Shown here piece by piece: positions 35,831 to 50,138 of a stretch of 64,000 nt of DNA. A program made the translations under genes and the position numbers. A model generated the notes under the pieces. It was not told the origin of the DNA. It did no database searches and saw only the letters and a list, made by a program, of their open reading frames with translations. Each line of letters opens with the position of its first letter. Positions within the stretch are counted from its first letter, which is position 1. The DNA is from Blastococcus aggregatus. GTDB taxonomy: Bacteria > Actinomycetota > Actinomycetes > Mycobacteriales > Geodermatophilaceae. The stretch covers positions 558,001 through 622,000 of the forward strand of contig NZ_OBQI01000001.1 of NCBI RefSeq assembly GCF_900221005.1, given 5' to 3'.

Positions 35831-36416
35831 CCGCGCGCACCAGGCGGTCGACGGCGTCCTCGATGAGCGCGAAGCACCGCGCGTAGTCCTCGGCCGGGCG
35901 CCGGTGGGGGTCGGGCACGTCGACCCCGGACCCGCCGGGGACCCGGTGCGGACCGGCCAGCGACGGGAGCGCGGCCAGCCGGGCCGCCGGCCCCGGGGCC
36001 ACCCCCGCCGGCCACCCCGATGCCGCGACGGCCTCGGCGATGTCGGCCGCCTCGGTCAGCAGGAAGGCGCGACGGACGGCCCCGGGCGCCGTGGCGACCA
36101 CGGCGGCGCGGTGCTCCCGGGTCATGGTCAGCACGAGGGCGGCGTCCCGGAGCAGGTCCGCCCGCACCTGACGGGCGGTGAAGGCCTCCGCCGGGAACCC
36201 GGCGCCCGCCAGGAGCTCCGCCATCGGCGGATCGACGGGACGGCCGACCAGGGCGGCGGTGCCGGCGCTGCCGACGGTGACGCCCGAGCCCTCCAGCCGG
36301 GACGCCAGCAGCCGCTCCCCGACGGGTGAGCGGCAGATGTTGGCCGTGCACACGACGAGGACGGAGACCCCGGTCGGGGCCCCGTCCCCGCCGGAGGGTG
36401 CGGGGGGTGGGATCAC
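35823..36416 (-). CDS. Low-molecular-weight protein-tyrosine phosphatase
   Basis: 197 residues. The P-loop VCTANICRSPVGERLL fits C-x5-R-S, and the general acid Asp lies in GSGVDVPDPHRRPAEDY. It resembles Wzb/CapC-type phosphatases that reverse BY-kinase autophosphorylation. The GTG at 36416 overlaps the kinase stop (GTGA), so the pair is coupled; a GTG at 36368 nearer the P-loop is an alternative start. Ala replaces the usual Gly in CxGNxCRSP, a modest deviation. Confidence 0.9.
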   Translation of the reverse strand: MIPPPAPSGGDGAPTGVSVLVVCTANICRSPVGERLLASRLEGSGVTVGSAGTAALVGRPVDPPMAELLAGAGFPAEAFTARQVRADLLRDAALVLTMTREHRAAVVATAPGAVRRAFLLTEAADIAEAVAASGWPAGVAPGPAARLAALPSLAGPHRVPGGSGVDVPDPHRRPAEDYARCFALIEDAVDRLVRAVS

Positions 36417-37900
36417 CGGCGTCCGGAGGGCTCGGGGTTCCCGCCACGGGCCTTGGGCGGGGGCACCGCCAGGAGGCTGCGGGCGGCGACGACCTCCGGC
36501 CGCTCGGACCGCTTCGGCCGCTTGAGCTGCTTGGGCTGCGTGGGCTGCTCGGGGTGCTGCGCCGCCTCGTAGCCGTAGCCGTCGGCGGCGCGCTGGCGGA
36601 CGTGGGTCAGCACGACGCCCACGACCCGGGCGCCGACGCGCTCGAGCAGCCCGAGGCTGCGGAGCACGGCCGGACGTCGGGTGCGGCTCGCGTCGGCGAT
36701 CAGCATCGTCCCGGAGACGAGCCGGGCCAGGACGGCGGAGTCGGTCACCGGGAGCAGCGGGGCCCCGTCGACGAGGACGACGTCGTGGCTCGCCCCGAGC
36801 TGCGCCAGCACGTCGGCCATCGCCGGGGCGGAGAGCAGCTCGCTGGGGTTGGGCGGGAGCGGCCCCGACGTCAGGACGTGCAGCCCGGAGGAGCCCCAGT
36901 CCTGGAGGACGTCGTCCAGACCGGCCTGGCCGATCAGGACGGTGGTCAGGCCGGCCGCTCCCTCGAGGCCGAAGGCGTCGGCCACCGAGGGCCGGCGGAG
37001 ATCGGCGTCCACCAGCGCGACCCGCAGGCCGGTCTCGGCCAGGGTCTCGGCCAGGTTCGCCGCCACGGTGGACTTGCCCTCGGCGGCGTGCGAGGAGGTG
37101 ACCAGCAGCGTCAGCGGCTGCCCCGGCCGGGCCGTGAACTGCACGGCGGTGCGCAGGGACCGGAAGGCCTCGGCCGACGGGCTGCGCGGCGCGTTGACGA
37201 CGACGAGGTCGCGGCCGGCGTCCGCCCCCGGCGGGGTGTCCAGGCCGGCCAGGAGGGGCAGGTCGGTCACCTGGGCGAGGTCCTCGGCCGTGCGCACCCG
37301 GGTGTCGGTGAGGTCCCGGACGACCGCGGCGCCCATCCCCAGGACGAGCCCGGCGAGCAGTCCGATGGCGAGGTTCAGCGTGGTGCGCGGCTCGCTCGGC
37401 GACGTCGGAGCCACCGCCGGGGAGACCGTGACCCCCTCGACCGTCGGCTGCCCGTCCGCGGTCTGCGGCGCCAGCTCGGCCACGGTCGCGACCAACTGCT
37501 CGGTGACCGCGTTCGTCAGCTCCGCGGCCCGCGCCGGCGACGCGTCGCTGACGCGCACCTGCAGGACGACGGTGCCGGACTCGACCTCCGCGGACACCTG
37601 CCCGGCCAGGGCCTGCGGCGTGGTCTCCAGGCCGAGCTTCACGATGACCGGGTCCAGCACGGCCGGGGTGCCCGCCAGCATGGCGTAGGAGGCCACCTGG
37701 TTCTGGGCGTACGCCGAGCCCTGGGCCAGGTCGTCGGCGCTGTCGCCGAAGCGCAGCGAGAAGAAGATGCTGCTGCCGGCCTGGTAGGAGGACGGCGTGG
37801 CCAGGGAGCCGACGCCCGCGACCAGCAGACCCGCGAAGGCGACGGCGGCCGTCCACCGCCAGCGCCGGCGGAGCAGCTGCAGTAGCTCGTGCAGGTCCAT
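36413..37900 (-). CDS. Polysaccharide co-polymerase/BY-type tyrosine kinase (Wzz-CapB fusion)
   Basis: 495 residues. An N-terminal Wzz domain has helices at about 19-36 (TAAVAFAGLLVAGVGSLA) and about 160-180 (LNLAIGLLAGLVLGMG). The cytoplasmic kinase has Walker A SSHAAEGKSTVAANLA, Walker A' RVALVDADLRRP and Walker B DVVLVDGAPLLP. The C-terminus is Lys/Arg/Pro-rich with only one YGY pair instead of a Tyr cluster. It should set polymer length and export state together with Wzy. ATG at 37900 with leader CGGGGGA. Coupled to the phosphatase gene. Confidence 0.92.
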   Translation of the reverse strand: MDLHELLQLLRRRWRWTAAVAFAGLLVAGVGSLATPSSYQAGSSIFFSLRFGDSADDLAQGSAYAQNQVASYAMLAGTPAVLDPVIVKLGLETTPQALAGQVSAEVESGTVVLQVRVSDASPARAAELTNAVTEQLVATVAELAPQTADGQPTVEGVTVSPAVAPTSPSEPRTTLNLAIGLLAGLVLGMGAAVVRDLTDTRVRTAEDLAQVTDLPLLAGLDTPPGADAGRDLVVVNAPRSPSAEAFRSLRTAVQFTARPGQPLTLLVTSSHAAEGKSTVAANLAETLAETGLRVALVDADLRRPSVADAFGLEGAAGLTTVLIGQAGLDDVLQDWGSSGLHVLTSGPLPPNPSELLSAPAMADVLAQLGASHDVVLVDGAPLLPVTDSAVLARLVSGTMLIADASRTRRPAVLRSLGLLERVGARVVGVVLTHVRQRAADGYGYEAAQHPEQPTQPKQLKRPKRSERPEVVAARSLLAVPPPKARGGNPEPSGRR

Positions 37901-38036
37901 CAGTCTCCCCCGTAGGTGCACAGCGATCGAGAGGAACGGCCGCCTCACCGCGTGTACCTGTCGGGTCGGCCGACGGATGCCCTCGCGTCACGTTATCGAG
38001 ACAGCGCCGTGCCGGGACCGGGTCGGGCCGGAGGCT

Positions 38037-38088
38037 GCCCCCAAGGGGTGAACGGCCGGCGGGCCGGGAGGACTGCCCCTTCCGGGTG
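38037..38088. promoter_or_regulatory. Two CCCTTYCGGG-like motifs between kinase and wzy-like gene
   Basis: GCCCCCAAGGGGTGAAC (38037-38053, reverse complement CACCCCTTGGGGG) and GCCCCTTCCGGGTG (38075-38088) lie in the divergent promoter region. The second shares 11 identical bases with the copy at 34523. Part of the recurrent island motif. Confidence 0.4.
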
Positions 38089-38142
38089 GCGGGGGGCCGC
38101 CGGTACGCGGGGAACTCCGCCCTCCGCCCGCAGACTGGGCGC

Positions 38143-39426
38143 GTGACCAGCCTGGGATACGACACGAGCGGCGGCGGCACCGGCCCCGCCTCCCGGGTCG
38201 GCCCGCTGGCCACCCGGCCGGGCGTGGTCCTCGTCGTGGTGGTCGCCGCATGGGCGGCGGTCCCCTCGCTCGTCGCCGGGCCCAAGATCACCTGGGCGGT
38301 GCTCGCCGCCCTGCTCGTCCTGGTCCTGGCCTCGCTGTGGCAGCACGGGCGCACGGTCCGCTGGACGATGCCCGTCACGCTGGTGACCGTCGTCCTCCTG
38401 TGCGGCACCGTCTCGAGCGTGCACCACGGAACCCCCGTCGAGCTGGTCGCCGGGGCGGCCACCGCCCTGCTGCTCGTGGGCTGCACCCTGCTCGCCGTCA
38501 CCTGCGGGCCGGACGACGTGCGTCTGCTGGCCCGTGGGCTGGTCCTCCTGGCCCTGGCCGAGCTGGCCGTGGCGCTCGCCGGCAGCTCGTTCGGGGTGCC
38601 CGCCCCGTGGGGCTACCTCGGCGGCGCCGCTCCCGCCTACGACGTCAACCAGCTGGTGCCCGCGCTGGGCGACCGGGCGACCGGCACCATGGCCCACCCG
38701 ATCCCGTTCGGCACGCTCATGGCGGTGGCGGCCGCCCTCTGCCTCACCCGGGCCACCCGCTGGCCGGTCTCCGTCCGCGTCCTGGCCGGTGCGGCCGCCG
38801 GCTACGGGCTGGCGATGTCGGGCAGCCGCAGCGCCGCCGTCGTCCTCTGCGCCGCCACGGTCATCGCCGTGGTGACGCCCGGCGCGCTGCGGATCGGCAT
38901 GGCCGCCCGGATCGCGATCGTGCTGACCGCGGCGGGCGTCGTCCTCCGCCTGCAGGACGCCCGGCTCGGGATCGTCAGCAGCCTGGAGGGCACCGGCTCG
39001 CTGACGCACCGGCTGGCCGCACTCGACGCCGCCGAGCGGCTGCTCGACCGGTCCCTGGCCCAGACACTGCTGGGCAGCGGAACCGGTTCCCTGGACGACC
39101 TGTTCGCCGCCGGTCTCCTGCAGCTGGACGGCTTCTTCGCCGTGGACAACCAGCTCGTGGCCACCTTCGCCGTCGCCGGGCTGGTGGGGGCGGTCGCGCT
39201 CGTGGCCGCGCTGGCGCTGGGGCTGCTCCGCGGGGATCCGCAGGTCCGGCCGGCGGCCCTGCTGATGGTCGGCATGGTCATGTCGTTCGACCTGCTGGAG
39301 TGGAACGCCACCGCCGTGCTCCTGGTCGCGCTCGCGACGCTCGGTTCCGCTGCCCGCACGGCCCGGCCCGGGCCCGAGGCGGCGCTCCCCCGCCCGGCGA
39401 CAGCCGTTCCGGTAGGCACGTCGTGA
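38143..39426 (+). CDS. O-antigen ligase/Wzy-like polymerase
   Basis: 427 residues, almost entirely hydrophobic with about ten predicted helices. A central periplasmic loop (SSFGVPAPWGYLGGAAPAYDVN) and a GYGLAMSGSRSAAVVL segment resemble the O-antigen ligase/polymerase superfamily (Arg in a GSRxA context). A later GSGTGSLDDLF segment fits the second Wzy loop. Expected to polymerise or ligate undecaprenyl-linked units outside the membrane. GTG at 38143, with a weak CAGACT -10-like box 6 nt upstream (possibly leaderless). GTGA overlap with the flippase gene. Confidence 0.82.
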   Translation: MTSLGYDTSGGGTGPASRVGPLATRPGVVLVVVVAAWAAVPSLVAGPKITWAVLAALLVLVLASLWQHGRTVRWTMPVTLVTVVLLCGTVSSVHHGTPVELVAGAATALLLVGCTLLAVTCGPDDVRLLARGLVLLALAELAVALAGSSFGVPAPWGYLGGAAPAYDVNQLVPALGDRATGTMAHPIPFGTLMAVAAALCLTRATRWPVSVRVLAGAAAGYGLAMSGSRSAAVVLCAATVIAVVTPGALRIGMAARIAIVLTAAGVVLRLQDARLGIVSSLEGTGSLTHRLAALDAAERLLDRSLAQTLLGSGTGSLDDLFAAGLLQLDGFFAVDNQLVATFAVAGLVGAVALVAALALGLLRGDPQVRPAALLMVGMVMSFDLLEWNATAVLLVALATLGSAARTARPGPEAALPRPATAVPVGTS

Positions 39427-40913
39427 CCGCCGTCGAGATCCCGTCCCCGGCGGCGGGCGAGCCGCCGGCCGCCGAGCCGCGGGCCGCCCGCGCCGCCGGG
39501 ATCACCCTGGTCGGCCAGGCCCTGCGCATCGTCATCCAGTTCGGCTCGATCGTGCTGCTGGCCAGGCTGCTCCTGCCGGAGGACTACGGCCTGCTGGCCA
39601 TCGTGCTCGTGGTGGTGGGCATCGGCGAGATCGTCCGCGACTTCGGGCTGAGCACGGCCGCGATCCGGGCCCCGGAGCTGCCACGGTCCACCCGGGACGC
39701 GCTCTTCTGGATCAACACGGGCATCGGTGCCGCCCTGTGCCTCGTGGTCGTCGCGTCCTCCGGGCTCCTCGCCGGTCTGTTCGACCGCCCGGCGCTCAGC
39801 GGGATCGCCTGCGCCCTCGCCGGGACGTTCGTGCTCAACGGGATGGCCACCCAGTTCCGCGTCACCCTGACCCGGGAGATGCGCTTCCGCCCCCTCGTGA
39901 CCGCGGACGTCCTCGCGCAGGCGGCCGGTGCCGGGTCGGCGATCGTCCTCGCCGTCGCGGGCGCGGGCTACTGGGCCCTGGTCGCCCAGCAGCTGGTCCA
40001 GGCGACCGTCGCCCTCGTCCTGGTGGCCGTGCCGGCCGGCTGGGCGCCCGGCCGGCCGCGCCGCACCCCCGGGCTGCGCCCGTTCCTGACGCTGGGCCTG
40101 CACCTGGTGGGGACCCAGCTGGTCAACTACGCGGGCAACAACGTCGACACCGTGACCATCGGCCTGCGCCTGGACCCCGCAGCCCTCGGCCTCTACAACC
40201 GCGGCTTCCAGTTGCTGATGACGCCGCTCAACCAGCTCCGCTCCCCCGCCACGGCCGTGGCGCTGCCCGTGCTGGCGAGGCTGCAGGGCGACCGCGAGCG
40301 GTTCGACGAGTACCTCCGCCGCGGCCAGCTGGCCCTGGGCCTCCCGATCGTGGTGACGCTCGGGGTGGTCGTCGGCGCGGCGGAGCCGCTGGTGCAGCTG
40401 TTCCTGGGACCACGGTGGTCGGAGGTCACGCCGATCCTGGCGCTGCTGGCCGTGGCCGCGGCGTCCCAGACGCTGGCGTTCGTGGGCCTGTGGACCTACC
40501 TGACCCGCGGCCTGGGCACCCAGCTGCTCCGCTACACGGTGGGCACCGCCCTGCTGCGGCTGGTCTGCGTGCTGGCGGGCAGCTCCTGGGGCGTCGTCGG
40601 CGTCGCGGCCGGGTACGCGCTGGCCGCCTTCCTCGAGTGGCCCCTGTCGCTGTGGTGGCTGTCGCGCATCACCCCGTTCCCCGGCCGCGCGCTGGCGGGG
40701 GGCGCGGCGCGCATCCTCGCGTGTGCCGTTCCTGCGGGGGTGGCCGCCCGGCTGGTCTGCCTGTTCGCCAACCCGCTGCCGCTCGCCGTCCAGCTGCTGC
40801 TCGCCGGCCTGGCCGGTGCCGCGGTGATGGCCGTCCTCGCCGTCGCCTCCCGGAGGATCCGGGAGGACCTCGGCGGCGTCCTGGCGTTCGGTCGCTCGAT
40901 GGTCCGCCGATGA
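39423..40913 (+). CDS. Lipopolysaccharide/oligosaccharide flippase (Wzx, MOP superfamily)
   Basis: 496 residues, about fourteen hydrophobic segments. Start of the fold: ITLVGQALRIVIQFGSIVLLARLLLPEDYGLLA. The middle has the Wzx-type YAGNNVDTVTIGLRLDPAALG and YNRGFQLLMTPLNQL signature. It should flip the lipid-linked repeat unit across the membrane for the Wzy-like protein encoded upstream. GTG start overlaps the previous stop; its stop overlaps the next ATG, indicating a coupled three-gene unit. Confidence 0.93.
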   Translation: MTAVEIPSPAAGEPPAAEPRAARAAGITLVGQALRIVIQFGSIVLLARLLLPEDYGLLAIVLVVVGIGEIVRDFGLSTAAIRAPELPRSTRDALFWINTGIGAALCLVVVASSGLLAGLFDRPALSGIACALAGTFVLNGMATQFRVTLTREMRFRPLVTADVLAQAAGAGSAIVLAVAGAGYWALVAQQLVQATVALVLVAVPAGWAPGRPRRTPGLRPFLTLGLHLVGTQLVNYAGNNVDTVTIGLRLDPAALGLYNRGFQLLMTPLNQLRSPATAVALPVLARLQGDRERFDEYLRRGQLALGLPIVVTLGVVVGAAEPLVQLFLGPRWSEVTPILALLAVAAASQTLAFVGLWTYLTRGLGTQLLRYTVGTALLRLVCVLAGSSWGVVGVAAGYALAAFLEWPLSLWWLSRITPFPGRALAGGAARILACAVPAGVAARLVCLFANPLPLAVQLLLAGLAGAAVMAVLAVASRRIREDLGGVLAFGRSMVRR

Positions 40914-41992
40914 CCACCCCACCGCCGGTCGCCCGCCCGGCACACCCCGGAGGTCCAGAGGCCATGAGCGCCGAGCCCGCACCGCGGCACCCGTTCACCG
41001 TCCTGCAGTCCTTTCCCGAGCCGCGGGAGACGACGAACCCCTACGTGGTGATGCTCCGGGACGCTCTCGACCGGACGCCCGGCGTCCGCGTGCTGACCTT
41101 CTCCTGGCGGCGGGCGCTCACGGCGCGCTACGACGCCTTCCACGCGCACTGGCCGGAGATCCTGGTCGACGGCAACGGCCCGCTGAAGAAGCTCGTCCGG
41201 CAGGGGCTGTTCGTGCTGTTCCTGCTCCGGCTGCGGCTCACCCGCGTGCCGCTGGTCCGGACGGTCCACAACCTCGAGCTGCCCGAGGGCCTGACCCGCC
41301 GCGAGACCGTGCTGCTCCGGTGGGCCGAGCGCGTCACGGCGCTGCGCATCCGGATCAACGAGACGACCGAGCTGGACGGCGGGACACCGGTCGAGACGGT
41401 CCTGCACGGTCACTACCGCGAGTGGTACGCCCCGCACCCGCGTCGGGAGCGCCGCCCCGGGCGCCTGGTCTTCGTCGGCCAGGTGCGCCGCTACAAGGGC
41501 GTGGACTCCCTCGTCGCCGCCTTCCGGGAGACCGCCGACGCCGGGCTCAGCCTGCGCGTCGCCGGCCGGCCGACGTCGGAGGAGCTGGCCGACCAGCTGC
41601 GCGGTGCGGCCGCGGACGACCCGCGGATCGGCCTGTCGCTGTCCTTCCTGCCCGATGCGGACCTAGTCGCCGAGGTGTCCGAGGCCGAGCTCGTCGTCCT
41701 CCCCTACCGGGAGATGCACAACTCCGGCGGCGCCCTCGCCGCGCTCTCCCTGGGCACTCCGGTGCTCGTACCCGACAACGAGGTCACCCGCCGCCTGGCC
41801 GCCGAGGTCGGCGCCGGATGGGTGCACACCTTCACGCCGCCCCTGACCGGCGCGGACCTGGAGGGGGCTCTCGCCGGGCTGCGGACGAGCCCGCCGGCCG
41901 GCCGGCCGGATCTCGCGCGGCGGGAGTGGGACGGCGCCGGGCGCGCGCACCTGGCTGCCTACCGCCGGGCCCGCGCGGCGCTGCGCGGCTGA
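40910..41992 (+). CDS. Glycosyltransferase, GT4-like
   Basis: 360 residues. N-terminal VLQSFPEPRETTNPYVVMLRD and YDAFHAHWPEIL, then GRLVFVGQVRRYKGVDSLVAAF opening the donor-binding domain and LPYREMHNSGGALAALSLGTPVLV in place of the canonical E-x7-E. It resembles actinobacterial GT4 enzymes acting on exopolysaccharide. The ATG at 40910 overlaps the flippase stop (ATGA); a second ATG at 40964 is the alternative. The end is 8 bp from a convergent deacetylase gene. Confidence 0.88.
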   Translation: MTTPPPVARPAHPGGPEAMSAEPAPRHPFTVLQSFPEPRETTNPYVVMLRDALDRTPGVRVLTFSWRRALTARYDAFHAHWPEILVDGNGPLKKLVRQGLFVLFLLRLRLTRVPLVRTVHNLELPEGLTRRETVLLRWAERVTALRIRINETTELDGGTPVETVLHGHYREWYAPHPRRERRPGRLVFVGQVRRYKGVDSLVAAFRETADAGLSLRVAGRPTSEELADQLRGAAADDPRIGLSLSFLPDADLVAEVSEAELVVLPYREMHNSGGALAALSLGTPVLVPDNEVTRRLAAEVGAGWVHTFTPPLTGADLEGALAGLRTSPPAGRPDLARREWDGAGRAHLAAYRRARAALRG

Positions 41993-41999
41993 CGCCGGG

Positions 42000-42722
42000 T
42001 CAGCGGAGGAAGCGGGCCTCGCGGACGGCGGTACCGGCCTGCAGTGCCTCGTCCAGCGAGCACCCGCGCAGCCCGTCGGCCGCGTAGCCGGCCAGGACCT
42101 CGGTGATCAGCCGCCCCCGGTCGAGCACCGGCGCGGGCCCGTCGGAGGCGCCGTCCTCCGCGGTGGCGAAGCCGTCGTGGGCCAGCACGATGGCGCCCGG
42201 GTGCACGCCCTCCCGGGCCTTGGCCAGCCGCACGTCGTGCGGCACGTCCCGCCAGTCCCAGGTGGTCGGCCCCCACAGCACGGGCACGAGCCCGGCCCCG
42301 GTGACCGCCCGCCAGCTGCCCAGGGTCTGCCGGCCGTAGGGCGGCCGGTGCCACCGGACGGCACGGCCCGCGGCGTCCTCCAGCTCGGCCCGGCCTGCGC
42401 GCATCGCGGCGGCGACCTCGGCCGTGGGCACCTCCGGCAGGGCCCGGTGGTCCATCCCGTGCAGTCCCACCTCGTGGCCGGCGGCGACGATCTCGTCGAA
42501 CAGCTGCCGGTACCGGCGCACCCGGCCGACCAGCACGAAGAAGGTCGCCGTCGCACCGGCGTCCGCCAGCGCGCCGAGCACGCGGTCGGTGCCGCCCGGC
42601 TCCGGTCCGTCGTCGAACGTCAGGACCACGCGGGCCTCCGGCGTGCGCACCCGCACGACCGAGCCGGCCACGGGGCCGGCCGCACGGCGGGCAGCCGTGA
42701 GCACCGTCCGGCGGCCGATCAC
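42000..42722 (-). CDS. Polysaccharide deacetylase (second in island)
   Basis: 240 residues. NodB motifs: VVLTFDDGPEPGGTDRVLGAL, GLHGMDHRALPEVP (His pair), RWHRPPYGRQ and IVLAHDGFA. This differs from the 32289 enzyme in having the peptidoglycan/chitooligosaccharide-type FDDGPEP start and the HRPPYG motif. No signal peptide is obvious; the Arg-rich start (RRTVLTAARRAAGPVAG) might be a weak anchor. The GTG at 42722 overlaps the preceding glycosyltransferase stop (GTGA); the frame extends further but without support. Confidence 0.9.
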   Translation of the reverse strand: MIGRRTVLTAARRAAGPVAGSVVRVRTPEARVVLTFDDGPEPGGTDRVLGALADAGATATFFVLVGRVRRYRQLFDEIVAAGHEVGLHGMDHRALPEVPTAEVAAAMRAGRAELEDAAGRAVRWHRPPYGRQTLGSWRAVTGAGLVPVLWGPTTWDWRDVPHDVRLAKAREGVHPGAIVLAHDGFATAEDGASDGPAPVLDRGRLITEVLAGYAADGLRGCSLDEALQAGTAVREARFLR

Positions 42723-43726
42723 GCGGCGACCCGGCCCAGACGCCATCGACGGCCGGTCCGGGCGTACTCCTCGTAGACGACGCCGACCGCGCCGCCGACC
42801 ATGCCGGCGCCGCGGAACAGCGCCCGGGCGCCGCGCGCCTGGTGGCGCGGCGATCGCACGGCGAGGCCCAGTGCCCAGCGCGCGGCGCCGCCGCCGACGC
42901 GGAGCACCCCCCGCCCGAGGCCCAGGGCGCGCACGCGCAGCCGCGCGGCACCACCGGGAGCGAGCCGCAGCTCCGTCAGCACCGTCGCGTTGCCGTGGCT
43001 CCACGCCCGGGTGAGCACCCAGCGGCGGGTCATGCGCTCGGCGGGCACGCGGTCGTACACCGCCGATTCGTCGCACCACACCATGCGCCCGCCCGCCCGC
43101 GCGAGGGACCTGCTGAAGAGGGTGTCCTCGCCTCCGGCGAGGCCGAGCGACGACTGGAACCGGGTCCCGGCGGCGCGCACCTGGTCGAGGTCGAGGAGCA
43201 GGTTCCCGGTGGCCGCGACGTCGATGGCGGTGCCGGTGGGCAGTTGCCGGCGCACGAAGAAGCGGCCGGCCTCGATCCAGGGGTCCACCGGGGCGGTGTA
43301 CTCGGCGAGGACCCGTCCGGACACGGCTGCGGCGGAGGAGTCCTCCCAGGTGCCGACGAGCGCGGCGAGCCACCCGTCGCGGGGCCGCTCGTCGTCGTCG
43401 ATGAACGCCAGCAACCGGGAGTCCGCCGCCTCGTCGAGTGCGCGGTCGCGGACCGCGGCGATGCCCGGACGCGCCTCGGTCACGTACCGCACCCCGGGCA
43501 GCCCGGCGACGACGGCGGCGGCGCTGCCCGTCGGGTCGTTGTCGACGACGAGGACCTCCGCGCAGTACCGGCCGCCGGCGGTCACCTCGGCTGCCTGCTC
43601 GAGGAGGCGGGGCAGGAGGTCGGCCAGGTCGGCCGGGCGGCGGAAGGTCGGCACGGCGACCGTGATCCGCACTCCGCCCGCGTCGGGCAGGCCAGGGATC
43701 GACGGCGACGCGGTCGTGGCGGTCAC
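42719..43726 (-). CDS. Glycosyltransferase family 2
   Basis: 335 residues. GT-A domain: RITVAVPTFRRPADLADLLP, donor-binding VLVVDNDPTGSAAA, DxD-like AFIDDDERPRDGWLAAL, acceptor region GGEDTLFSRSLARAG. The C-terminal 100 residues are basic and amphipathic (WALGLAVRSPRHQARGARA), probably membrane-associating. Inverting transferase of unknown sugar. Follows the next GT2 gene by 12 bp and overlaps the deacetylase, so it belongs to the giant-protein transcription unit. Confidence 0.92.
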   Translation of the reverse strand: MTATTASPSIPGLPDAGGVRITVAVPTFRRPADLADLLPRLLEQAAEVTAGGRYCAEVLVVDNDPTGSAAAVVAGLPGVRYVTEARPGIAAVRDRALDEAADSRLLAFIDDDERPRDGWLAALVGTWEDSSAAAVSGRVLAEYTAPVDPWIEAGRFFVRRQLPTGTAIDVAATGNLLLDLDQVRAAGTRFQSSLGLAGGEDTLFSRSLARAGGRMVWCDESAVYDRVPAERMTRRWVLTRAWSHGNATVLTELRLAPGGAARLRVRALGLGRGVLRVGGGAARWALGLAVRSPRHQARGARALFRGAGMVGGAVGVVYEEYARTGRRWRLGRVAA

Positions 43727-43738
43727 CCGCTCATCACA

Positions 43739-44734
43739 TCACCGGGGAGCCGGCGTGCGCCTCACCCGTTGGGGCTGGGGTGAGGGCCGCCCGACCAGCG
43801 CGACCAGCGCGATCCCGACGCCCTGCAGCGTCCCCCGGACCACCGCGAGCAGCGGCCGGGGCGACTGCACGAGCTGCCGCCGGCCCCCGCGGAGCAGGAT
43901 CTCCCAGCTGACCCGCGGCGTGCGGAGCAGCCAGCCCAGCAGTTGTCGCCGCGGCAGGTTGCGGGCCGCGAAGACCAGCCGGTTGCGGCAGTTGTACCGG
44001 TAGTAGAGGTCGGACTTGGCGTCGCCGGTGCGTTCCCCCTGCGTGCCGCCCTCGTCGTGCACGGCGACCAAGTCGGAGCGGACGGCGAGAGTTCCGCCCG
44101 CGGCCAGCGCCCGGTGGCTGAGGTCGACGTCCTCCCAGTAGAGGAAGTAGTCCTCGTCGTACCCGCCGATGCGGTCCAGCATCTCGGCGGAGACGACCAG
44201 GCAGGCGCCGGTCAGCCATTCCTCGACGGGCCCGCGGGACCGGGTGGGACTGTGCGCCGCCCCCGTGCGGCCGTCGCGCAGGCCGAGCGTCGACCCGGCG
44301 AACACGGTGGCTCCGGTCGAGTCCACGATCCGCGGGGCGATCACGGCGAGCGGGTCGGCGGTGCTCGCCCGGCGCAGCTCGTCCAGCACCTCGGGCGTGG
44401 CCGAGGCGTCGGGGTTGAGGCAGCAGAAGGTCGTGCAGCCGAGTGTCCGGGCCCGGGCGAAGCCGGCGTTGCTGGCCGCGCCGAACCCCCGGTTGTCCGG
44501 GAGCGCGACGAGGTCCCAGCCGCGCTCGGCGGCCAGCGCGGTGACCGCGGCTCGCTCCTCGTCGGTGCTGTGGTTGTCCACCACGACGACCCGGACGTCG
44601 GGGCCGAGGGGACCGGCGGCTGCCAGGTTCTGGCGGAGCAGGGCGCTGGAGCCGTAGTTGACGACCACGACGCCCAGCACCCCCGGACCACCGCGGGAGG
44701 CGGCGGGCCGGGGGTGCTGGATGGTCACCGGCAC
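43739..44734 (-). CDS. Glycosyltransferase family 2, rhamnosyltransferase-like
   Basis: 331 residues. GVVVVNYGSSALLRQNLAA, VVVVDNHSTDEERAAV, LPDNRGFGAASNAGF and FCCLNPDASATPEVLDEL are the classical WbbL/rhamnosyltransferase series; YDEDYFLYWEDVDLSHRALA is the acceptor/catalytic segment. A basic C-terminus suggests membrane association. The gene starts 22 bp after the giant secreted protein gene, which implies co-transcription. Donor (dTDP-rhamnose or other) cannot be confirmed, and no rml genes lie in the window. Confidence 0.92.
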   Translation of the reverse strand: MPVTIQHPRPAASRGGPGVLGVVVVNYGSSALLRQNLAAAGPLGPDVRVVVVDNHSTDEERAAVTALAAERGWDLVALPDNRGFGAASNAGFARARTLGCTTFCCLNPDASATPEVLDELRRASTADPLAVIAPRIVDSTGATVFAGSTLGLRDGRTGAAHSPTRSRGPVEEWLTGACLVVSAEMLDRIGGYDEDYFLYWEDVDLSHRALAAGGTLAVRSDLVAVHDEGGTQGERTGDAKSDLYYRYNCRNRLVFAARNLPRRQLLGWLLRTPRVSWEILLRGGRRQLVQSPRPLLAVVRGTLQGVGIALVALVGRPSPQPQRVRRTPAPR

Positions 44735-44756
44735 ACGCTAACGGTGCGGGTCGGCG

Positions 44757-49910
<5,154 letters not shown>

Positions 49911-49996
49911 GACGTGTTCCCCCGTGTGTCGCGCCGTGCGCATGACCGTCCTGCGGCCAGACGAGCGAACACTAAGCGTGACGAGAGGGGCACAGG

Positions 49997-50013
49997 CATC
50001 CCCCGATGCGGTG
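49997..50013. promoter_or_regulatory. CACCGCATCGGGGGATG motif upstream of giant-protein gene
   Basis: On the minus strand this reads CACCGCATCGGGGGATG, matching CACCCCATCGGGAGGGG at 34543 at most positions. It lies about 90 bp before the ATG and just upstream of a TAGTGT -10-like box near 49970. It is the weakest member of the island motif set. Confidence 0.25.
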
Positions 50014-50087
50014 ACAACGGCGCAGAAACCGCAAGATTTACCCCGGTCCCGTCACCGTGGGTGACGCCGAACACGTCCACAGACCGA

Positions 50088-50123
50088 CAGCAGGGCCCCA
50101 GGCGTTCGCCTGGGGCCCTGCTG
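50088..50123 (-). terminator. Strong intrinsic-type hairpin
   Basis: A perfect 16-bp stem (CAGCAGGGCCCCAGGC / GCCTGGGGCCCTGCTG) around the 4-nt loop GTTC, 15 bp past the stop of the minus-strand gene ending at 50139. It is the strongest hairpin noticed in the window. There is no long U-tract. It would insulate the giant-protein gene from its upstream neighbours. Confidence 0.8.
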
Positions 50124-50138
50124 GGTTGGGGCTGAGGA

